Positions 43,670-54,337 of a DNA stretch of 64,000 nt are shown one piece after another. Numbering within the stretch: position 1 is the stretch's first letter; each line of letters begins with the position of its first letter. Below the pieces are notes generated by a model that did no database searches, was not told the DNA's origin, and saw only the letters and a program-made list of their open reading frames with translations. The DNA comes from Gardnerella massiliensis (GTDB taxonomy: Bacteria > Actinomycetota > Actinomycetes > Actinomycetales > Bifidobacteriaceae), in assembly GCF_003408845.1 (NCBI RefSeq), contig NZ_LRTV01000006.1, forward strand, positions 133,016-197,015, read 5' to 3'. A program made the position numbers and the translations under genes.

Positions 43670-43963
43670 ATGGACGAATATGATATTGACAAGAACAAGC
43701 TGCTAGTTCGCTTGCATCGAGTACAAGGGCAGCTTACTGCAATCAATACCATGATTCAAAACGATGCATCTTGTCAAGACGTGCTTATGCAGCTTTCCGC
43801 AGCGACTGCCGCTCTCCACTCGTTGGCAGTTGTCACCGCTCGTGAACATATTAGCCGTCAAGTACATCATGCTGCAAAAGTTGGTAACGAAGAGTGCACA
43901 AAAGAAACGGTAGAAGATATTGACAATATCGTCGATCGTTTGTTGCGCTACGAAAAGGCTTAA
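43670..43963 (+). CDS. CsoR/RcnR-family metal- or formaldehyde-sensing repressor
   Basis: A 97-residue all-helical DNA-binding repressor (DUF156). The start at ATG 43670 follows GGAG by six bases and puts the first sensor residues at C35 and H60, as in RcnR/FrmR; an in-frame ATG lies at 43658. The third ligand (Cys in CsoR, His in RcnR) is Q64 here, so copper sensing of the CsoR kind is unlikely. The N-terminal RLHRVQGQL motif is the family hallmark. No metal exporter is adjacent, so the regulated gene is unknown. Confidence 0.82.
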   Translation: MDEYDIDKNKLLVRLHRVQGQLTAINTMIQNDASCQDVLMQLSAATAALHSLAVVTAREHISRQVHHAAKVGNEECTKETVEDIDNIVDRLLRYEKA

Positions 43964-43969
43964 GCGCTA

Positions 43970-44626
43970 GTGCCTGATTCTTGCAATCTACTGCATACAG
44001 TCCGTCAACTTGCTGCGGCGTCGGCTTGTGATTCTTTTATTGAGAAAAAGTCAGAATTCATTGGCAATATCTGCCATATTGAAACGCTTGATGAGGCTAT
44101 CGAATTTACGCAGTCGGTAAGGGATGTGCATCCAAAAGCGCGGCATGTTGCTTATGCTGCAATATGCGGTTCAACAGGGGCTCAGTTATGCGAGCGCATG
44201 AGTGATGACGGGGAACCTTCTGGTACAGCCGGTAAGCCGATACTTGATGTGCTTCGTGCTGCAGAGTTAACCGATTGCGTGGTGACGGTGACGCGTTACT
44301 TCGGTGGAATATTATTAGGTTCTGGTGGCTTAACGCGAGCGTATGCTAGAGCTGCGAGTATGGCTGTTTCGGCTGCAGATATTGTTGATATTATTCCTTG
44401 TATTCGCTTTGTCTGTACGCTTAAATACCAGCAGTTGCGCATGTTGCAGCATATTGTGTCTACAATAGAAGGCGTTGTTGATTCTGAAACGTACGGTGCG
44501 GATATTTGTCTTACTATTGCTGTGCCTGTGCTGCAATCTGAAGAATTTCTGCGGATGGTGCAAAATTCTTTTTCTGGCAGCATTGTGCCTCGAGAAGACG
44601 GAAAGGTGAACAAAGTCCGTGCTTGA
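43970..44626 (+). CDS. yigZ: YigZ/IMPACT-family protein
   Basis: A 218-residue protein of the YigZ (UPF0029) family, conserved but with no firm bacterial function; eukaryotic IMPACT inhibits GCN2. The family core is seen: SDDGEPSGTAGKPILDVL and VTRYFGGILLGSGGLTRAYARAA, followed by a C-terminal DUF1949-like half. GTG 43970 lies six bases after the regulator's stop, so the two are probably one operon. The ribosome site is weak. Confidence 0.88.
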   Translation: MPDSCNLLHTVRQLAAASACDSFIEKKSEFIGNICHIETLDEAIEFTQSVRDVHPKARHVAYAAICGSTGAQLCERMSDDGEPSGTAGKPILDVLRAAELTDCVVTVTRYFGGILLGSGGLTRAYARAASMAVSAADIVDIIPCIRFVCTLKYQQLRMLQHIVSTIEGVVDSETYGADICLTIAVPVLQSEEFLRMVQNSFSGSIVPREDGKVNKVRA

Positions 44627-44670
44627 TGGCGCGTAGTAAACGCGTGGTGAAAAAATATCAAGGTGATTCC

Positions 44671-45303
44671 ATGTGTGATACTAACCATGCTGATTGCAAT
44701 CAGGATACGGATTATGAGCCGCTAACTGCTGTTTATGAGCATTTGCGTCATAGTCAGGATTCCGCAGAACTTCACGAATTTGCTCGCAGAAACTTGCCGG
44801 AACGTTCCGATCAAGCCGCTTTTTCTCGAGCAACTTCTCTTCTTGAAGCTGTTGCTGGTAATGCGAATACTCCGGAAGAAGACCGAATCTACTTAGCTAC
44901 TTCAATGCCATTCCCAAATATATTAGTTAAGCTTTCAGAAGACGCATCCGACGATGTGCGTTTAGCTGTTGCAGAAAATCACGATGCTAAAAATTGGCTT
45001 GTTGGAAGACTTACTAAAGATTCTTGCCCTAAAGTTCGCGATGCGGCTTTGTGTAATCCAAAAGCATCGTGGAAGATGCGTTTAGAAGGCGCTCAATGCG
45101 AGGGTGTAGGTGGGGAAACTTTGAAATATCTTGCATCTCTTGGAGTTAGTGTAGAAGAAAACGCGCCAACCGTATTAGCAACTATGGTGCGTAGGGCGGT
45201 TGCGCTAAATCCTGGAGTGCCACAAAATATTTTGCAAGCTCTATGCAACGATAAAGCGGAGGATGTTGCTTTGGCGGCGCGCAGCCGTTGCCCACGTGAA
45301 TAG
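44671..45303 (+). CDS. HEAT/leucine-rich-variant-like repeat protein
   Basis: A 210-residue protein from ATG 44671, seven bases after AAGGTGA; an in-frame ATG at 44626 overlaps the yigZ stop. It contains several repeats of the type DDVRLAVAENHDAKNWLVGRL and KVRDAALCNPKASWKMRL, i.e. helical LRV/HEAT-like units that usually bind partner proteins. No catalytic motif is found and the function is unknown. It is likely to be co-transcribed with yigZ. Confidence 0.7.
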   Translation: MCDTNHADCNQDTDYEPLTAVYEHLRHSQDSAELHEFARRNLPERSDQAAFSRATSLLEAVAGNANTPEEDRIYLATSMPFPNILVKLSEDASDDVRLAVAENHDAKNWLVGRLTKDSCPKVRDAALCNPKASWKMRLEGAQCEGVGGETLKYLASLGVSVEENAPTVLATMVRRAVALNPGVPQNILQALCNDKAEDVALAARSRCPRE

Positions 45304-45462
45304 TTACCTGTATATTAACTGTTGATAGCTATGAAAATATCGTCAGCAATACGTTTGAAGTGAATCTTTGATCTTATTGCTTATGTCGAAAGTAATGGTG
45401 AATTTGCGCATAATATGCGAAAGTTCGCAGTCCTTCGATGTGTGACTTAATAATAGATTACG

Positions 45463-47637
45463 ATGGAAAATATGAACAATACAACAGAAGAAGTAACGGC
45501 GACGTCGCCACTGCATCGGTTAGCAGAATTAATGGGCGTTGGCGTGCGTTATGTTGGCTCCGATAATAAAGAACACGAAATTCAGGATAATGTTTTAGTG
45601 TCCGTATTGGGCGCTTTAGGTGTGGATGCTTCTAGCGAGGACGCAATAGAAAAGTCCACGCAAGATATTTTGGCTTATCGTCACGGTCGTATTATTGCGC
45701 CAACCGTTTTACATACCGTAGGTCAGTGTGACGAAGTTACTGTAAACACTGGTATTCTTGAGTATCCAGTAGCGACATTGACGTTGGAAAATGGCGAAAA
45801 ATATAACGGTGATTTAGTTATTGTTCCTAATGAACACGATGTAGCTTACCCGGTGAATGGTAAGTTTGTGGCAACTTCATTGGTAAAGATTCCTGCGGAC
45901 GTTCCTATGGGTTACCATACGTTGCGTGTGACTGTTGGTGAGTGTTCTGAAGAAGCAACTCTTATTAGCGCTCCAGAAAGCATTGATACATTAAATTCTC
46001 TTGAAGCTAATGGTGAGCAACTTTGGGGATGGATGGCTCAGCTTTACTCCATTCGTTCCTCTAAGTCGTGGGGAGTTGGAGATTTTGCCGATTTGGCTAC
46101 GCTTCTTACTGAAGCTAAGCAGAAGACTGGCGCTGATTTTGTTCTTATTAATCCAATGCACGCTGGCGAGCCGGTAGCTCCTCTTACGCCTTCTCCATAT
46201 CTTCCTGTTGCGCGCGGTATGGTGAATATGACGTATATTCATCCAGAAAATATTCCTGAATACGCGACTTTGGACGATGCTACGCGCGGAGAAATTGATA
46301 ATTTGCATGGTCAAGTAGAGCCGTTGAATAGCGATGCGCAAATTATTGATCGTGATTCCATGTGGCGCGTTAAAATGCGTGCGCTGTGGCTGATTTTTAA
46401 AGCGGGTATGTCACAAGATCGTGCTCAAGAGTTCGAGTTATTCAAGCAGGAAATGGGCGATCGACTTGAGTCGTACGCAACGTGGTGCTTGTGCTACGAC
46501 AAGTGGGGTGCTCCAAAGGGCAATAATTGCTGGGAGCGTACACTTACTAAGGATTCGGATCAGGTGCGTGAGTTGGCTGAGCGTTTCCCGGATACGCTTG
46601 AGTTTTATCGTTGGCTTGAGTGGGTTGCTTTCTCTCAGTTGCATGACGCTCAGGTTGCTGCGCGCGAAGCTGGTATGAAAATTGGCATTATGTCTGATAT
46701 GGCTGTTGGCGTGCATCCAGCAGGCTCTGAAGTTTGGTGGAATCCGGAGCGTTTTGCTAATGGAGCTACCGTTGGTGCGCCGCCTGATTACTTTAACCAG
46801 CAGGGCCAGGATTGGTCTCAGCCTCCTTTGCACCCGTTTGAACTCGAGCGCACTGGTTTCCGCACTTACAGGGATATGGTTCATGGCATGTTTGCATCTG
46901 CTGGTGCTGTGCGAATTGATCACATTCTGGGGCTTTTCCGCTTGTGGTGGATTCCAGAAGGTTCGGCTCCGAGCGGTGGTGCTTACGTTTACTACGATGC
47001 TGATATTATGCTTGGCATTTTGGCTATTGAGGCCACTCGTGCTCACGGTGTTGTAGTAGGTGAAGATCTTGGTGTGCTTCCAGCAAATGCTATTGACGTG
47101 TTGCGTAAGAAGGCTGTGCTTGGCTGCACTGTTGAATGGTTTGAAGTGCTAGATGGTGAGTTCCGTACTCCAGATAAATGGCGCGAAATGACGCTTGCTT
47201 CGGTAAATACGCACGATATGCCTCCTGCTGCAGGTTATTTGCGCTACGAACATGTGAATATTCGTGAACGCTTGCATTTGCTCACCGGCTCCGTGGAAGA
47301 ATTCCGTGCTGGCGCTGAAGCTGAACATCGCGCTATGCTGCGTATGTTAGTTAAGAGCAAGTATTTAGATGCGCAGTTGCTTGAGGATGAAGAAGCTCAT
47401 ACTCAGGAGATTGTTGAAGCATTGCATCGCGCTTTGAAGGATGCTCCTTCACGTTTGTTGGCTGCTTCTTTGGTGGACGCCGTTGGTGAGTGCCGCGCGC
47501 AGAACCAGCCTGGAACGAATGACGAATATCCTAATTGGCGTATTCCGTTAGCTGACGATGACGGCAATCCAGTATCTTTGGACAATATGTTTGATTTGCC
47601 GCGCGTGCAATCGTTGGCTGCGATTATGAACGCCTAA
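45463..47637 (+). CDS. malQ: 4-alpha-glucanotransferase
   Basis: A 724-residue amylomaltase (GH77) that transfers maltodextrin segments between glucans, used in glycogen and maltose breakdown. An N-terminal extension domain (~1-170) precedes the catalytic barrel. Key motifs are SSKSWGVGDFADL, the nucleophile region AVRIDHILGLFRLWW and VVGEDLGVLP, and the late ASVNTHDMPPAAGY. The length fits the actinobacterial form. The ATG has no clear ribosome site and TAATAATA lies just upstream, so a leaderless start is possible. Confidence 0.93.
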   Translation: MENMNNTTEEVTATSPLHRLAELMGVGVRYVGSDNKEHEIQDNVLVSVLGALGVDASSEDAIEKSTQDILAYRHGRIIAPTVLHTVGQCDEVTVNTGILEYPVATLTLENGEKYNGDLVIVPNEHDVAYPVNGKFVATSLVKIPADVPMGYHTLRVTVGECSEEATLISAPESIDTLNSLEANGEQLWGWMAQLYSIRSSKSWGVGDFADLATLLTEAKQKTGADFVLINPMHAGEPVAPLTPSPYLPVARGMVNMTYIHPENIPEYATLDDATRGEIDNLHGQVEPLNSDAQIIDRDSMWRVKMRALWLIFKAGMSQDRAQEFELFKQEMGDRLESYATWCLCYDKWGAPKGNNCWERTLTKDSDQVRELAERFPDTLEFYRWLEWVAFSQLHDAQVAAREAGMKIGIMSDMAVGVHPAGSEVWWNPERFANGATVGAPPDYFNQQGQDWSQPPLHPFELERTGFRTYRDMVHGMFASAGAVRIDHILGLFRLWWIPEGSAPSGGAYVYYDADIMLGILAIEATRAHGVVVGEDLGVLPANAIDVLRKKAVLGCTVEWFEVLDGEFRTPDKWREMTLASVNTHDMPPAAGYLRYEHVNIRERLHLLTGSVEEFRAGAEAEHRAMLRMLVKSKYLDAQLLEDEEAHTQEIVEALHRALKDAPSRLLAASLVDAVGECRAQNQPGTNDEYPNWRIPLADDDGNPVSLDNMFDLPRVQSLAAIMNA

Positions 47638-47759
47638 CAATATGACGAGTATGCGATGATTTGTTGCGCATATCGTATTGCATTTGGTATTACGTTTCGT
47701 ATATTAAATGTTTTGCGATATGCGCGCATGTCGTCTCAGCCTTATATAACAATAGACAC

Positions 47760-47789
47760 TTGCAAGTAGTCGTAACTTCGCGATATACT
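47760..47789 (+). promoter_or_regulatory. Promoter of rplM-rpsI
   Basis: TTGCAA (47760-47765), an 18-bp spacer and TATACT (47784-47789) lie ~150 bp before rplM. The rest of the 304-bp gap after malQ holds the leader, with no recognised riboswitch and no clear malQ terminator. Confidence 0.65.
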
Positions 47790-47941
47790 TGCAGATTGTT
47801 GTGTTTCCCTAAGGGGTCCTTCAAAGCGCTTTTCCCACTCGCCATCGAGGACTTTCAGGGAGCCCACGGATTATGAGTAACGTATTTTCTATAAACCAAG
47901 AAAATGCAACGCTCGAAACACAATAGAGAAAAGGTACGATT

Positions 47942-48391
47942 GTGAAGACTTTCACACCGAAACCAGCAGATTTAACTCATGACTGGTACATCATCGATGC
48001 CACTGACGTGGTACTTGGTCGTTTGGCCTCTCAGGTAGCAATTTTGCTGCGTGGTAAGAATAAGCCAACGTTTGCTCCTCACGCTGATTCTGGCAATCAC
48101 GTTATTATTATTAACGCAGAAAAGATTGCTTTGACCGGCAACAAGTTGAGCAAGGAACTGTATTCCCACTCTGGTCGTCCAGGTGGCCTTCGTCGTGACA
48201 GCTATGCAGAGCTTTTGGAGAAGAATCCAAAGCACATCATCATGGCTGCCGTCAAGGGTATGCTTCCAAAGAATCGTCTTGCTAAGGTGCAGCTCGATCG
48301 CCTTCGTGTGTTCACTGGCGCTGAGCATCCGCACACTTCGCAGAAGCCACAGGTCTTCGAGATCGCTCAGGTCTCTCAGCAGGCTAAGTGA
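47942..48391 (+). CDS. rplM: 50S ribosomal protein L13
   Basis: A 149-residue large-subunit protein. GTG 47942 follows GAGAAAAGG. Blocks [37 protein letters not shown] and [11 protein letters not shown] are typical. Its ~145-nt leader may allow autoregulation. It is followed after 18 bases by rpsI. Confidence 0.97.
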   Translation: MKTFTPKPADLTHDWYIIDATDVVLGRLASQVAILLRGKNKPTFAPHADSGNHVIIINAEKIALTGNKLSKELYSHSGRPGGLRRDSYAELLEKNPKHIIMAAVKGMLPKNRLAKVQLDRLRVFTGAEHPHTSQKPQVFEIAQVSQQAK

Positions 48392-48409
48392 GATCAAGGA
48401 GAATAGATT

Positions 48410-48898
48410 ATGGCAGAAAATAACAACTCCGCGGTTCTTGAAAACGAAGAAGAACTGACTAGCTACACCACTGAAACTAACGCTGGTGCTGGTACCGGCA
48501 CTTCCGCAATCGAGCCAGGCTACGGCACTGGTCGTCGTAAGGAAGCCGTGGCTCGCGTGCGTTTGGTTCCAGGCTCTGGCAAGTGGACTATTAATGGTCG
48601 CACTTTGGAAGAGTACTTCCCATCCCGCTTATTGCAGCGCGAAGTAAATTCTCCAATCGTGTTGCTCAAGCTTGAAGGCAAGTTTGACGTTGTCGTTCTC
48701 GTGGACGGCGGCGGTACCACCGGTCAGGCTGGCGCTATTCGTTTGGGCGTGGCTCGTGCTTTGAATGCTATCGATCACGATGCAAACCGTGCTGCTTTGA
48801 AGAAAGCTGGCTTGCTTACTCGCGACGCTCGCGTCGTGGAACGCAAGAAGGCAGGTTTGCACAAGGCACGTCGTGCACCTCAGTTCTCGAAGCGTTAA
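48410..48898 (+). CDS. rpsI: 30S ribosomal protein S9
   Basis: A 162-residue small-subunit protein with an N-terminal acidic extension of ~35 residues, as seen in actinobacteria. The core starts [18 protein letters not shown] and ends with the decoding-site tail APQFSKR. ATG 48410 follows AAGGAG. It ends the rplM-rpsI operon. Confidence 0.97.
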   Translation: MAENNNSAVLENEEELTSYTTETNAGAGTGTSAIEPGYGTGRRKEAVARVRLVPGSGKWTINGRTLEEYFPSRLLQREVNSPIVLLKLEGKFDVVVLVDGGGTTGQAGAIRLGVARALNAIDHDANRAALKKAGLLTRDARVVERKKAGLHKARRAPQFSKR

Positions 48899-48921
48899 GT
48901 TTCGCAGAATTTATATTTTAC

Positions 48922-48957
48922 AAATGGCTTCTGGCTTTGGTCAGGGGCCATTTTTTA
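48922..48957 (+). terminator. Terminator of rplM-rpsI
   Basis: AAATGGC pairs with GCCATTT, with an inner CTG/CAG pair, followed by TTTTT. Confidence 0.85.
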
Positions 48958-48978
48958 TACCAACCGTAAATACTGCCA

Positions 48979-49022
48979 ATTGCAAATGGCGACAACTATA
49001 AATGGCGACAACTATAAAATGG
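48979..49022. repeat. Tandem AAATGGCGACAACTAT repeats
   Basis: Two near-perfect 16-17-bp units and a third diverged unit (AAATGGCAACAACGGT) form a small array. The surrounding ~420 bp before adhE hold no gene; only the regulatory palindrome below is recognised. Confidence 0.75.
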
Positions 49023-49206
49023 CAACAACGGTAAATGTTACAAATAGTGTGTAAGTTACTGTCGAATCGAACATTCTAGAAAATTTACACGATAATCGCA
49101 CATAAATAATTACAAATAAACACAAATAACGAACAATATAGCATAAAGCTCGCTCATAAAAGCGCAACTCGCTGCAAAGATGCAAAAGTACAGCAAATCG
49201 GCTAAA

Positions 49207-49224
49207 TTGTGACTTGTATCACAA
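49207..49224. promoter_or_regulatory. TTGTGA-N6-TCACAA palindrome upstream of adhE
   Basis: A perfect 6-bp half-site palindrome with a 6-bp spacer lies 98 bp before the adhE start. It matches the CRP/FNR-family consensus TGTGA-N6-TCACA and also resembles Rex operators (TTGTGAA-N4-TTCACAA). Rex senses NADH/NAD+ and commonly controls adhE, so either regulator is plausible. Confidence 0.7.
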
Positions 49225-49321
49225 AATTACTGTGAATAGCAATAGGCAAAAAATATTTGCTATTAGTACTGATATTAATGCCGCTATTAATGCCGTTAGT
49301 GAAGATCAAGGAGGACCACTC

Positions 49322-52024
49322 ATGGTTGAGGCACAGAAAAAAGCCGAAACAGAGTCGAAGACCGTTGACGATGTTGAATTGGCAGCGCAGCAAGAGGTTG
49401 ATCAACTTGTTGAAAAAGCGTCAAAGGCCTTAGATGAATTTGAAAAGCTTAATCAGCAGCAAATTGATCATATTGTTGCTAAAGCGTCTGTTGCAGCACT
49501 GAATAAGCATTTAGTGCTTGCAAAAATGGCAGTTGACGAAACTGGACGCGGACTTGTTGAAGATAAAGCAACTAAAAACATTTTCGCGTGCGAACATATT
49601 ACGCATTACTTGGCTGGACAGAAAACAGTTGGAATTATTCGAGAAGATGACGTTCTCGGAATTGACGAAATTGCTGAGCCTGTCGGTATCGTAGCTGGCG
49701 TAACTCCGGTTACGAACCCAACTTCAACCGCAATCTTCAAGTCACTTATTGCACTGAAAACTCGCTGCCCAATTATTTTCGGATTCCATCCTTTCGCTCA
49801 AAAGTGTTCTTCTGAAGCCGCTCGAGTTGTTCGCGATGCAGCTATAGCTGCCGGCGCTCCTAAAGATTGTATTCAGTGGATTGAGCATCCTTCTATTGCC
49901 GCTACCGGCGCTTTAATGAAGCATCCTAAGATTGCAACAATTCTTGCAACCGGCGGACCTGGCATGGTTAAAGCTGCATATTCTTCCGGAAAACCAGCAC
50001 TTGGCGTCGGCGCAGGAAACGCACCTGCCTACGTCGACAGCGATGTCGATATTTCGCGCGCTGCAAACGATTTGATTCTTTCAAAGCATTTTGATTACGG
50101 AATGATTTGCGCAACTGAGCAGGCAATTATTGCGAATAAAGATGTGTATGATCCGCTGCTTAAGGAATTGAAGCGTCGTAAGGCTTACGTTGTTAACGCC
50201 GACGAAAAAGCAAAGCTTGAGCAGTATATGTTTGGCTGCACATCATATTCTGGGCAAACTCCGAAGCTAAATTCCGTTGTTCCTGGTAGGTCTCCGCAAT
50301 ATATTGCGCACGAAGCTGGCTTTGAAATTCCAGAAGACGCTGTGATTTTAATTGCTGAGTGCAAGGAAGTTGGCGAAATGGAGCCGCTTACTATGGAAAA
50401 GCTCGCTCCTGTACATGCCATGCTTCGCGCAGAAAATAAGGAACAAGGCTTTAAGATGTGTGAGCAAATGCTCGTGCATGGAGCTGGACATACTGCGGTA
50501 ATCCACACGAATAATCAGGATCTTGTTCGTGAGTACGGTGTTCGCATGCACGCTTGCCGAATTATTTGGAATTCCCCAGGATCTCTTGGTGGCGTCGGTG
50601 ATATTTACAATGCGATTGCTCCGTCACTGACGCTTGGATGTGGATCTTATGGCGGAAATTCTGTTTCTGGCAACGTACAGGCTGTAAATCTTCTCAATAT
50701 TAAGCGCATCGCACGAAGGAATAATAATATGCAATGGTTCAAGATTCCGGCTAAAACTTATTTTGAGCCGAATGCTATTCGTTATTTGAAGGATATGTAC
50801 GGTGTTGAGCGCGCAGTTATTGTGTGCGATAAGGTTATGGAGCAACTTGGCGTAGTCGATAAGATTATTGACCAGCTTCGCGCTCGAGATAATCGCGTTA
50901 CTTTCCGTATTATTGATTACGTTGAGCCTGAGCCAAGCGTTGAAACGGTTGAGCGCGGTGCTGCAATGATGCGTGACGAATTCCAGCCAGACACGATTAT
51001 TGCTGTCGGCGGCGGTTCTCCAATGGACGCTTCGAAGATTATGTGGCTTATGTATGAGCATCCGGAGATTTCTTTCGCGGATTTGCGCGAAAAGTTCTTC
51101 GATATTCGTAAGCGTGCATTTAAGATTCCGCCTCTTGGAAACAAAGCTAAGCTCGTTTGCATACCAACTTCTTCCGGAACCGGCTCTGAAGTTACGCCTT
51201 ACGCCGTTATTACCGACCACAAGACTGGCTACAAGTATCCTATTACGGATTACGCTTTAACCCCATCCGTTGCAATCGTCGATCCTGTGCTTGCTCGTAC
51301 GCAGCCTCGCCGTTTGGCTTGCGACTCTGGTTTTGATGCGTTAACGCACGCTATGGAAGCTTACGTATCTGTTTACGCAAATGATTTCACGGATGCAATG
51401 GCACTTCACGCTTCAAAGCTTATTTGGGAAAATCTGAACGATTCTGTAAATTCGGAAGATTCTCAGCGCAAGATTGAAGCGAAAGAAAAAATGCACAACG
51501 CAGCTACTATGGCAGGTATGGCTTTTGGCTCCGCATTCCTCGGCATGTGCCACGCTATGGCCCATACTATTGGTGCTTTGTGCCATGTTGTACACGGTCA
51601 TACGAACGCAATTCTGTTGCCTTACGTTATTCGTTACAATGGTCAGATTCCACAAGAGCCAACTAGCTGGCCAAAGTATAATCATTACGTTGCGCTTGAA
51701 AGGTATCAGGAGATTGCTAAGAATCTTGGCGTTGATCCAGGTAAGACTCCTGAAGAAGGCGTCGAGAATCTTGCGCGCGCTGTTGAAGAGTATCGAAACG
51801 AAAAGCTCGGAATGGATGCTTCGTTTAAGGCTTGTGGCGTAGATGAAGAGTACTACTGGTCGATACTTGACAATATCGGCATGCGCGCTTATGAAGATCA
51901 GTGCGCTCCTGCAAATCCTCGTATTCCACAGATTGAGGATATGAAGGATATTGCCATCGCTGCATACTACGGTGTTTCTCAAGAAGAAGGTCATCGTTTG
52001 CGTATGGAACGTGAAGCAAAGTAA
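49322..52024 (+). CDS. adhE: Bifunctional acetaldehyde-CoA / alcohol dehydrogenase
   Basis: A 900-residue enzyme that reduces acetyl-CoA to ethanol and reoxidises two NADH. ATG 49322 follows AAGGAGG; the upstream frame to 49214 includes the operator region. The N-terminal aldehyde dehydrogenase half has [17 protein letters not shown] and the catalytic Cys in [11 protein letters not shown]. The C-terminal iron-dependent half has [10 protein letters not shown] and the metal ligands in [17 protein letters not shown] and [22 protein letters not shown]. Monocistronic with its own terminator; this is the ethanol branch of bifid-type fermentation. Confidence 0.97.
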   Translation: MVEAQKKAETESKTVDDVELAAQQEVDQLVEKASKALDEFEKLNQQQIDHIVAKASVAALNKHLVLAKMAVDETGRGLVEDKATKNIFACEHITHYLAGQKTVGIIREDDVLGIDEIAEPVGIVAGVTPVTNPTSTAIFKSLIALKTRCPIIFGFHPFAQKCSSEAARVVRDAAIAAGAPKDCIQWIEHPSIAATGALMKHPKIATILATGGPGMVKAAYSSGKPALGVGAGNAPAYVDSDVDISRAANDLILSKHFDYGMICATEQAIIANKDVYDPLLKELKRRKAYVVNADEKAKLEQYMFGCTSYSGQTPKLNSVVPGRSPQYIAHEAGFEIPEDAVILIAECKEVGEMEPLTMEKLAPVHAMLRAENKEQGFKMCEQMLVHGAGHTAVIHTNNQDLVREYGVRMHACRIIWNSPGSLGGVGDIYNAIAPSLTLGCGSYGGNSVSGNVQAVNLLNIKRIARRNNNMQWFKIPAKTYFEPNAIRYLKDMYGVERAVIVCDKVMEQLGVVDKIIDQLRARDNRVTFRIIDYVEPEPSVETVERGAAMMRDEFQPDTIIAVGGGSPMDASKIMWLMYEHPEISFADLREKFFDIRKRAFKIPPLGNKAKLVCIPTSSGTGSEVTPYAVITDHKTGYKYPITDYALTPSVAIVDPVLARTQPRRLACDSGFDALTHAMEAYVSVYANDFTDAMALHASKLIWENLNDSVNSEDSQRKIEAKEKMHNAATMAGMAFGSAFLGMCHAMAHTIGALCHVVHGHTNAILLPYVIRYNGQIPQEPTSWPKYNHYVALERYQEIAKNLGVDPGKTPEEGVENLARAVEEYRNEKLGMDASFKACGVDEEYYWSILDNIGMRAYEDQCAPANPRIPQIEDMKDIAIAAYYGVSQEEGHRLRMEREAK

Positions 52025-52044
52025 GTTTTGCATATTTAGTTAAT

Positions 52045-52087
52045 AATGGCAGAAGCTGCACTAACTGTAGTTTCTGCCATTTTTTAT
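52045..52087 (+). terminator. Terminator of adhE
   Basis: AATGGCAGAA pairs with TTTCTGCCATT around a ~16-nt loop, followed by TTTTT. Confidence 0.93.
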
Positions 52088-52354
52088 TGGAAAATAGTCG
52101 ATTAATAGTCGACACTTTAACCGACACGCCCGGTTTTTAATAATCGAAGGTTGATGGTTTAATTACTTAGTTGCCTGTTTTAAGGCTCGCATATTGAATC
52201 AAAAAAAGCGAGCGCGGAAGCGAAAATTTTTTCAAACGGAAGAATTTTTGATGCTGCGCACTGATGTGGAATGACCTTGAGTGTCTATTCTCGCCGGTGT
52301 CCTTGAATTCAGGTTGGTAAACAGTAAACGAATCGCTAGAAAGGGCGGACGGCA

Positions 52355-52663
52355 ATGGCGGGACAGAAAATCCGCATCAGGCTTAAGTCCTATGACCATG
52401 AGGTCATCGACCAATCGGCGAAAAAAATCGTCGAGACGGTGACGAACGCGGGTGCTACTGTAGTGGGCCCGGTTCCTCTGCCGACCGAGAAGAACGTGTT
52501 TGTTGTTATTCGTTCTCCTCACAAGTATAAGGATTCTCGCGAGCATTTCGAGATGCGCACTCATAAGCGCCTCATTGACATCGTAGATCCAACGCCAAAG
52601 GCTGTGGATTCTTTGATGCACATTGACCTGCCTGCGGATGTAAACATCGAGATCAAGCTGTAG
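52355..52663 (+). CDS. rpsJ: 30S ribosomal protein S10
   Basis: A 102-residue protein that also takes part in NusB-type antitermination. Typical blocks are [19 protein letters not shown] and [19 protein letters not shown] follows AAAGGGCGG. It heads a ribosomal protein run that continues to rplO; the ~270-bp region before it must hold the main promoter and a leader. Confidence 0.97.
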   Translation: MAGQKIRIRLKSYDHEVIDQSAKKIVETVTNAGATVVGPVPLPTEKNVFVVIRSPHKYKDSREHFEMRTHKRLIDIVDPTPKAVDSLMHIDLPADVNIEIKL

Positions 52664-52679
52664 GAAGGGGGAGAATCTA

Positions 52680-53330
52680 ATGTCGCAGAATAAGAATCGC
52701 ACTGCTTTGCTCGGCCGCAAGCTGGGTATGTCGCAGGTTTGGGATGAAAACGGCTTGTTCGTCCCCGTAACTCTGGTTGAGGTTGCTACCAACGTTGTAA
52801 CCGCTGTAAAGACCGTAGAAACTGACGGCTATTGCGCCGTACAGCTCGGTTATGGCCAGATTGATCCTACCAAGGTGACTAAGCCATTGGCTGGTCATTT
52901 TGCTAAGGCTGGTGTTACTCCTCGTCGTCACCTCGCTGAGGTGCGCACGGAGAACGCAGCAGAGTATCAGCCAGGTCAGGAATTGACTGCTGAATTGTTC
53001 GCTGAGGGTTCTGAAGTAGATGTCACGGGCACTACCAAGGGTAAGGGCTTTGCTGGCACCATTAAGCGTTGGGGCTTTAAGTCCTATCGTCGTACTCACG
53101 GCTCGCACAAGAACGAACGCCGCCCAGGTTCTGTGGGCGCTTGCGCAACTCCAAGCCGCATTTTGAAGGGCAAGCGTATGGCTGGTCGCATGGGTCATGT
53201 GACTTCCACCGCGCTCAACCTCACCATCGTTTCTTCGGATGTCGAGAACGGCATTCTCGCTATTAAGGGCGCTATTCCAGGTCCTAAGGGCGCAATCGTT
53301 CTCGTCCGTTCGGCAGTGAAGGGAGCCTGA
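52680..53330 (+). CDS. rplC: 50S ribosomal protein L3
   Basis: A 216-residue protein near the peptidyl transferase centre. [16 protein letters not shown] and the [21 protein letters not shown] loop with KRMAGRMG are diagnostic. Start is ATG 52680 after GGAAGGGGG. Second gene of the S10 operon. Confidence 0.97.
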   Translation: MSQNKNRTALLGRKLGMSQVWDENGLFVPVTLVEVATNVVTAVKTVETDGYCAVQLGYGQIDPTKVTKPLAGHFAKAGVTPRRHLAEVRTENAAEYQPGQELTAELFAEGSEVDVTGTTKGKGFAGTIKRWGFKSYRRTHGSHKNERRPGSVGACATPSRILKGKRMAGRMGHVTSTALNLTIVSSDVENGILAIKGAIPGPKGAIVLVRSAVKGA

Positions 53331-53335
53331 TAATT

Positions 53336-54001
53336 ATGGCAAACGTAACTCTGAACGTCACTGATACTAAGGGCAATGCCAACGGTACCGTTGAAGCTCC
53401 TGCTGAAATTTTCGGCATCTCCAACGAAGACATTTTGGCTCACGGCCCACTGGTTCATCAGGTCGTCATCGCTCAGCTTGCTGCTGCTCGCCAGGGCACT
53501 CATGCTGTGAAGAATCGTGCTAATGTTTCCGGCGGCGGTAAGAAGCCATGGAAGCAGAAGGGCACCGGTCGTGCTCGCCAGGGTTCCATTCGTGCTCCAC
53601 AGTGGGTACATGGTGGCGTTGTTCACGGTCCAGTTCCTCGCAAGTACGATCAGCGCACCCCGAAGAAGATGAAGGCAGCTGCTCTTCGTTACGTTCTTTC
53701 GGATCGTGCAAATGCTGGACGTATCGCTGTTGTTGACTTTGGTATTAAGGATGTTCCATCCACCAAGGCAGCTGTTGCAGCGCTTACTCCTGTGACCAAG
53801 AACCAGTTCACTACTGTGGTGCTCTCTCGTGAGAACATCAATGAGTGGATGTCTGTACGCAACATTCCAACGGTGCATGTGATCTTCGCTGATCAGCTCA
53901 ACACCTACGATGTTGTTACAGCTCAGTACGTCGTCTTCTCCAAGGAAGGCTTTGACGCCTTCGTTGCTGCTAAGACCGAGCCTGTCGTTAAGGAGGCCTG
54001 A
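53336..54001 (+). CDS. rplD: 50S ribosomal protein L4
   Basis: A 221-residue protein lining the exit tunnel; in E. coli it autoregulates the S10 operon. The tunnel loop ([26 protein letters not shown]) is complete. It starts five bases after rplC with GGGAGCC as ribosome site. Confidence 0.97.
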   Translation: MANVTLNVTDTKGNANGTVEAPAEIFGISNEDILAHGPLVHQVVIAQLAAARQGTHAVKNRANVSGGGKKPWKQKGTGRARQGSIRAPQWVHGGVVHGPVPRKYDQRTPKKMKAAALRYVLSDRANAGRIAVVDFGIKDVPSTKAAVAALTPVTKNQFTTVVLSRENINEWMSVRNIPTVHVIFADQLNTYDVVTAQYVVFSKEGFDAFVAAKTEPVVKEA

Positions 54002-54006
54002 TTTCA

Positions 54007-54303
54007 ATGGTCGCAGTCCATAACCCAGCACATGACGTAATTCTTAAGCCGGTTGTTTCTGAAAAGAGCTATGCCGCTTCTGATCGTGGCCAGTACACTT
54101 TCGTAGTGGCTCCAGATGCGAACAAGGTTCAGATCAAGCAGGCTATCGAAGAAATCTTCAAGGTCAAGGTGACAAACGTTAACACCCTGAACCGCGCTGG
54201 CAAGTTGAAGCGCTCTCGCACCGGTTTCGGCCGTCGTGTGAACCAGAAGCGCGCTATTGTCACCGTGGCTGAAGGTCAGACGATTGACATCTTTGGTAAC
54301 TGA
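54007..54303 (+). CDS. rplW: 50S ribosomal protein L23
   Basis: A 98-residue protein at the tunnel exit, docking site for trigger factor and [14 protein letters not shown] and [22 protein letters not shown] are typical. ATG 54007 follows AAGGAGG. Confidence 0.97.
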   Translation: MVAVHNPAHDVILKPVVSEKSYAASDRGQYTFVVAPDANKVQIKQAIEEIFKVKVTNVNTLNRAGKLKRSRTGFGRRVNQKRAIVTVAEGQTIDIFGN

Positions 54304-54337
54304 AGGCTAGCCGAGAAAAGTAAAGGAATACTATATT

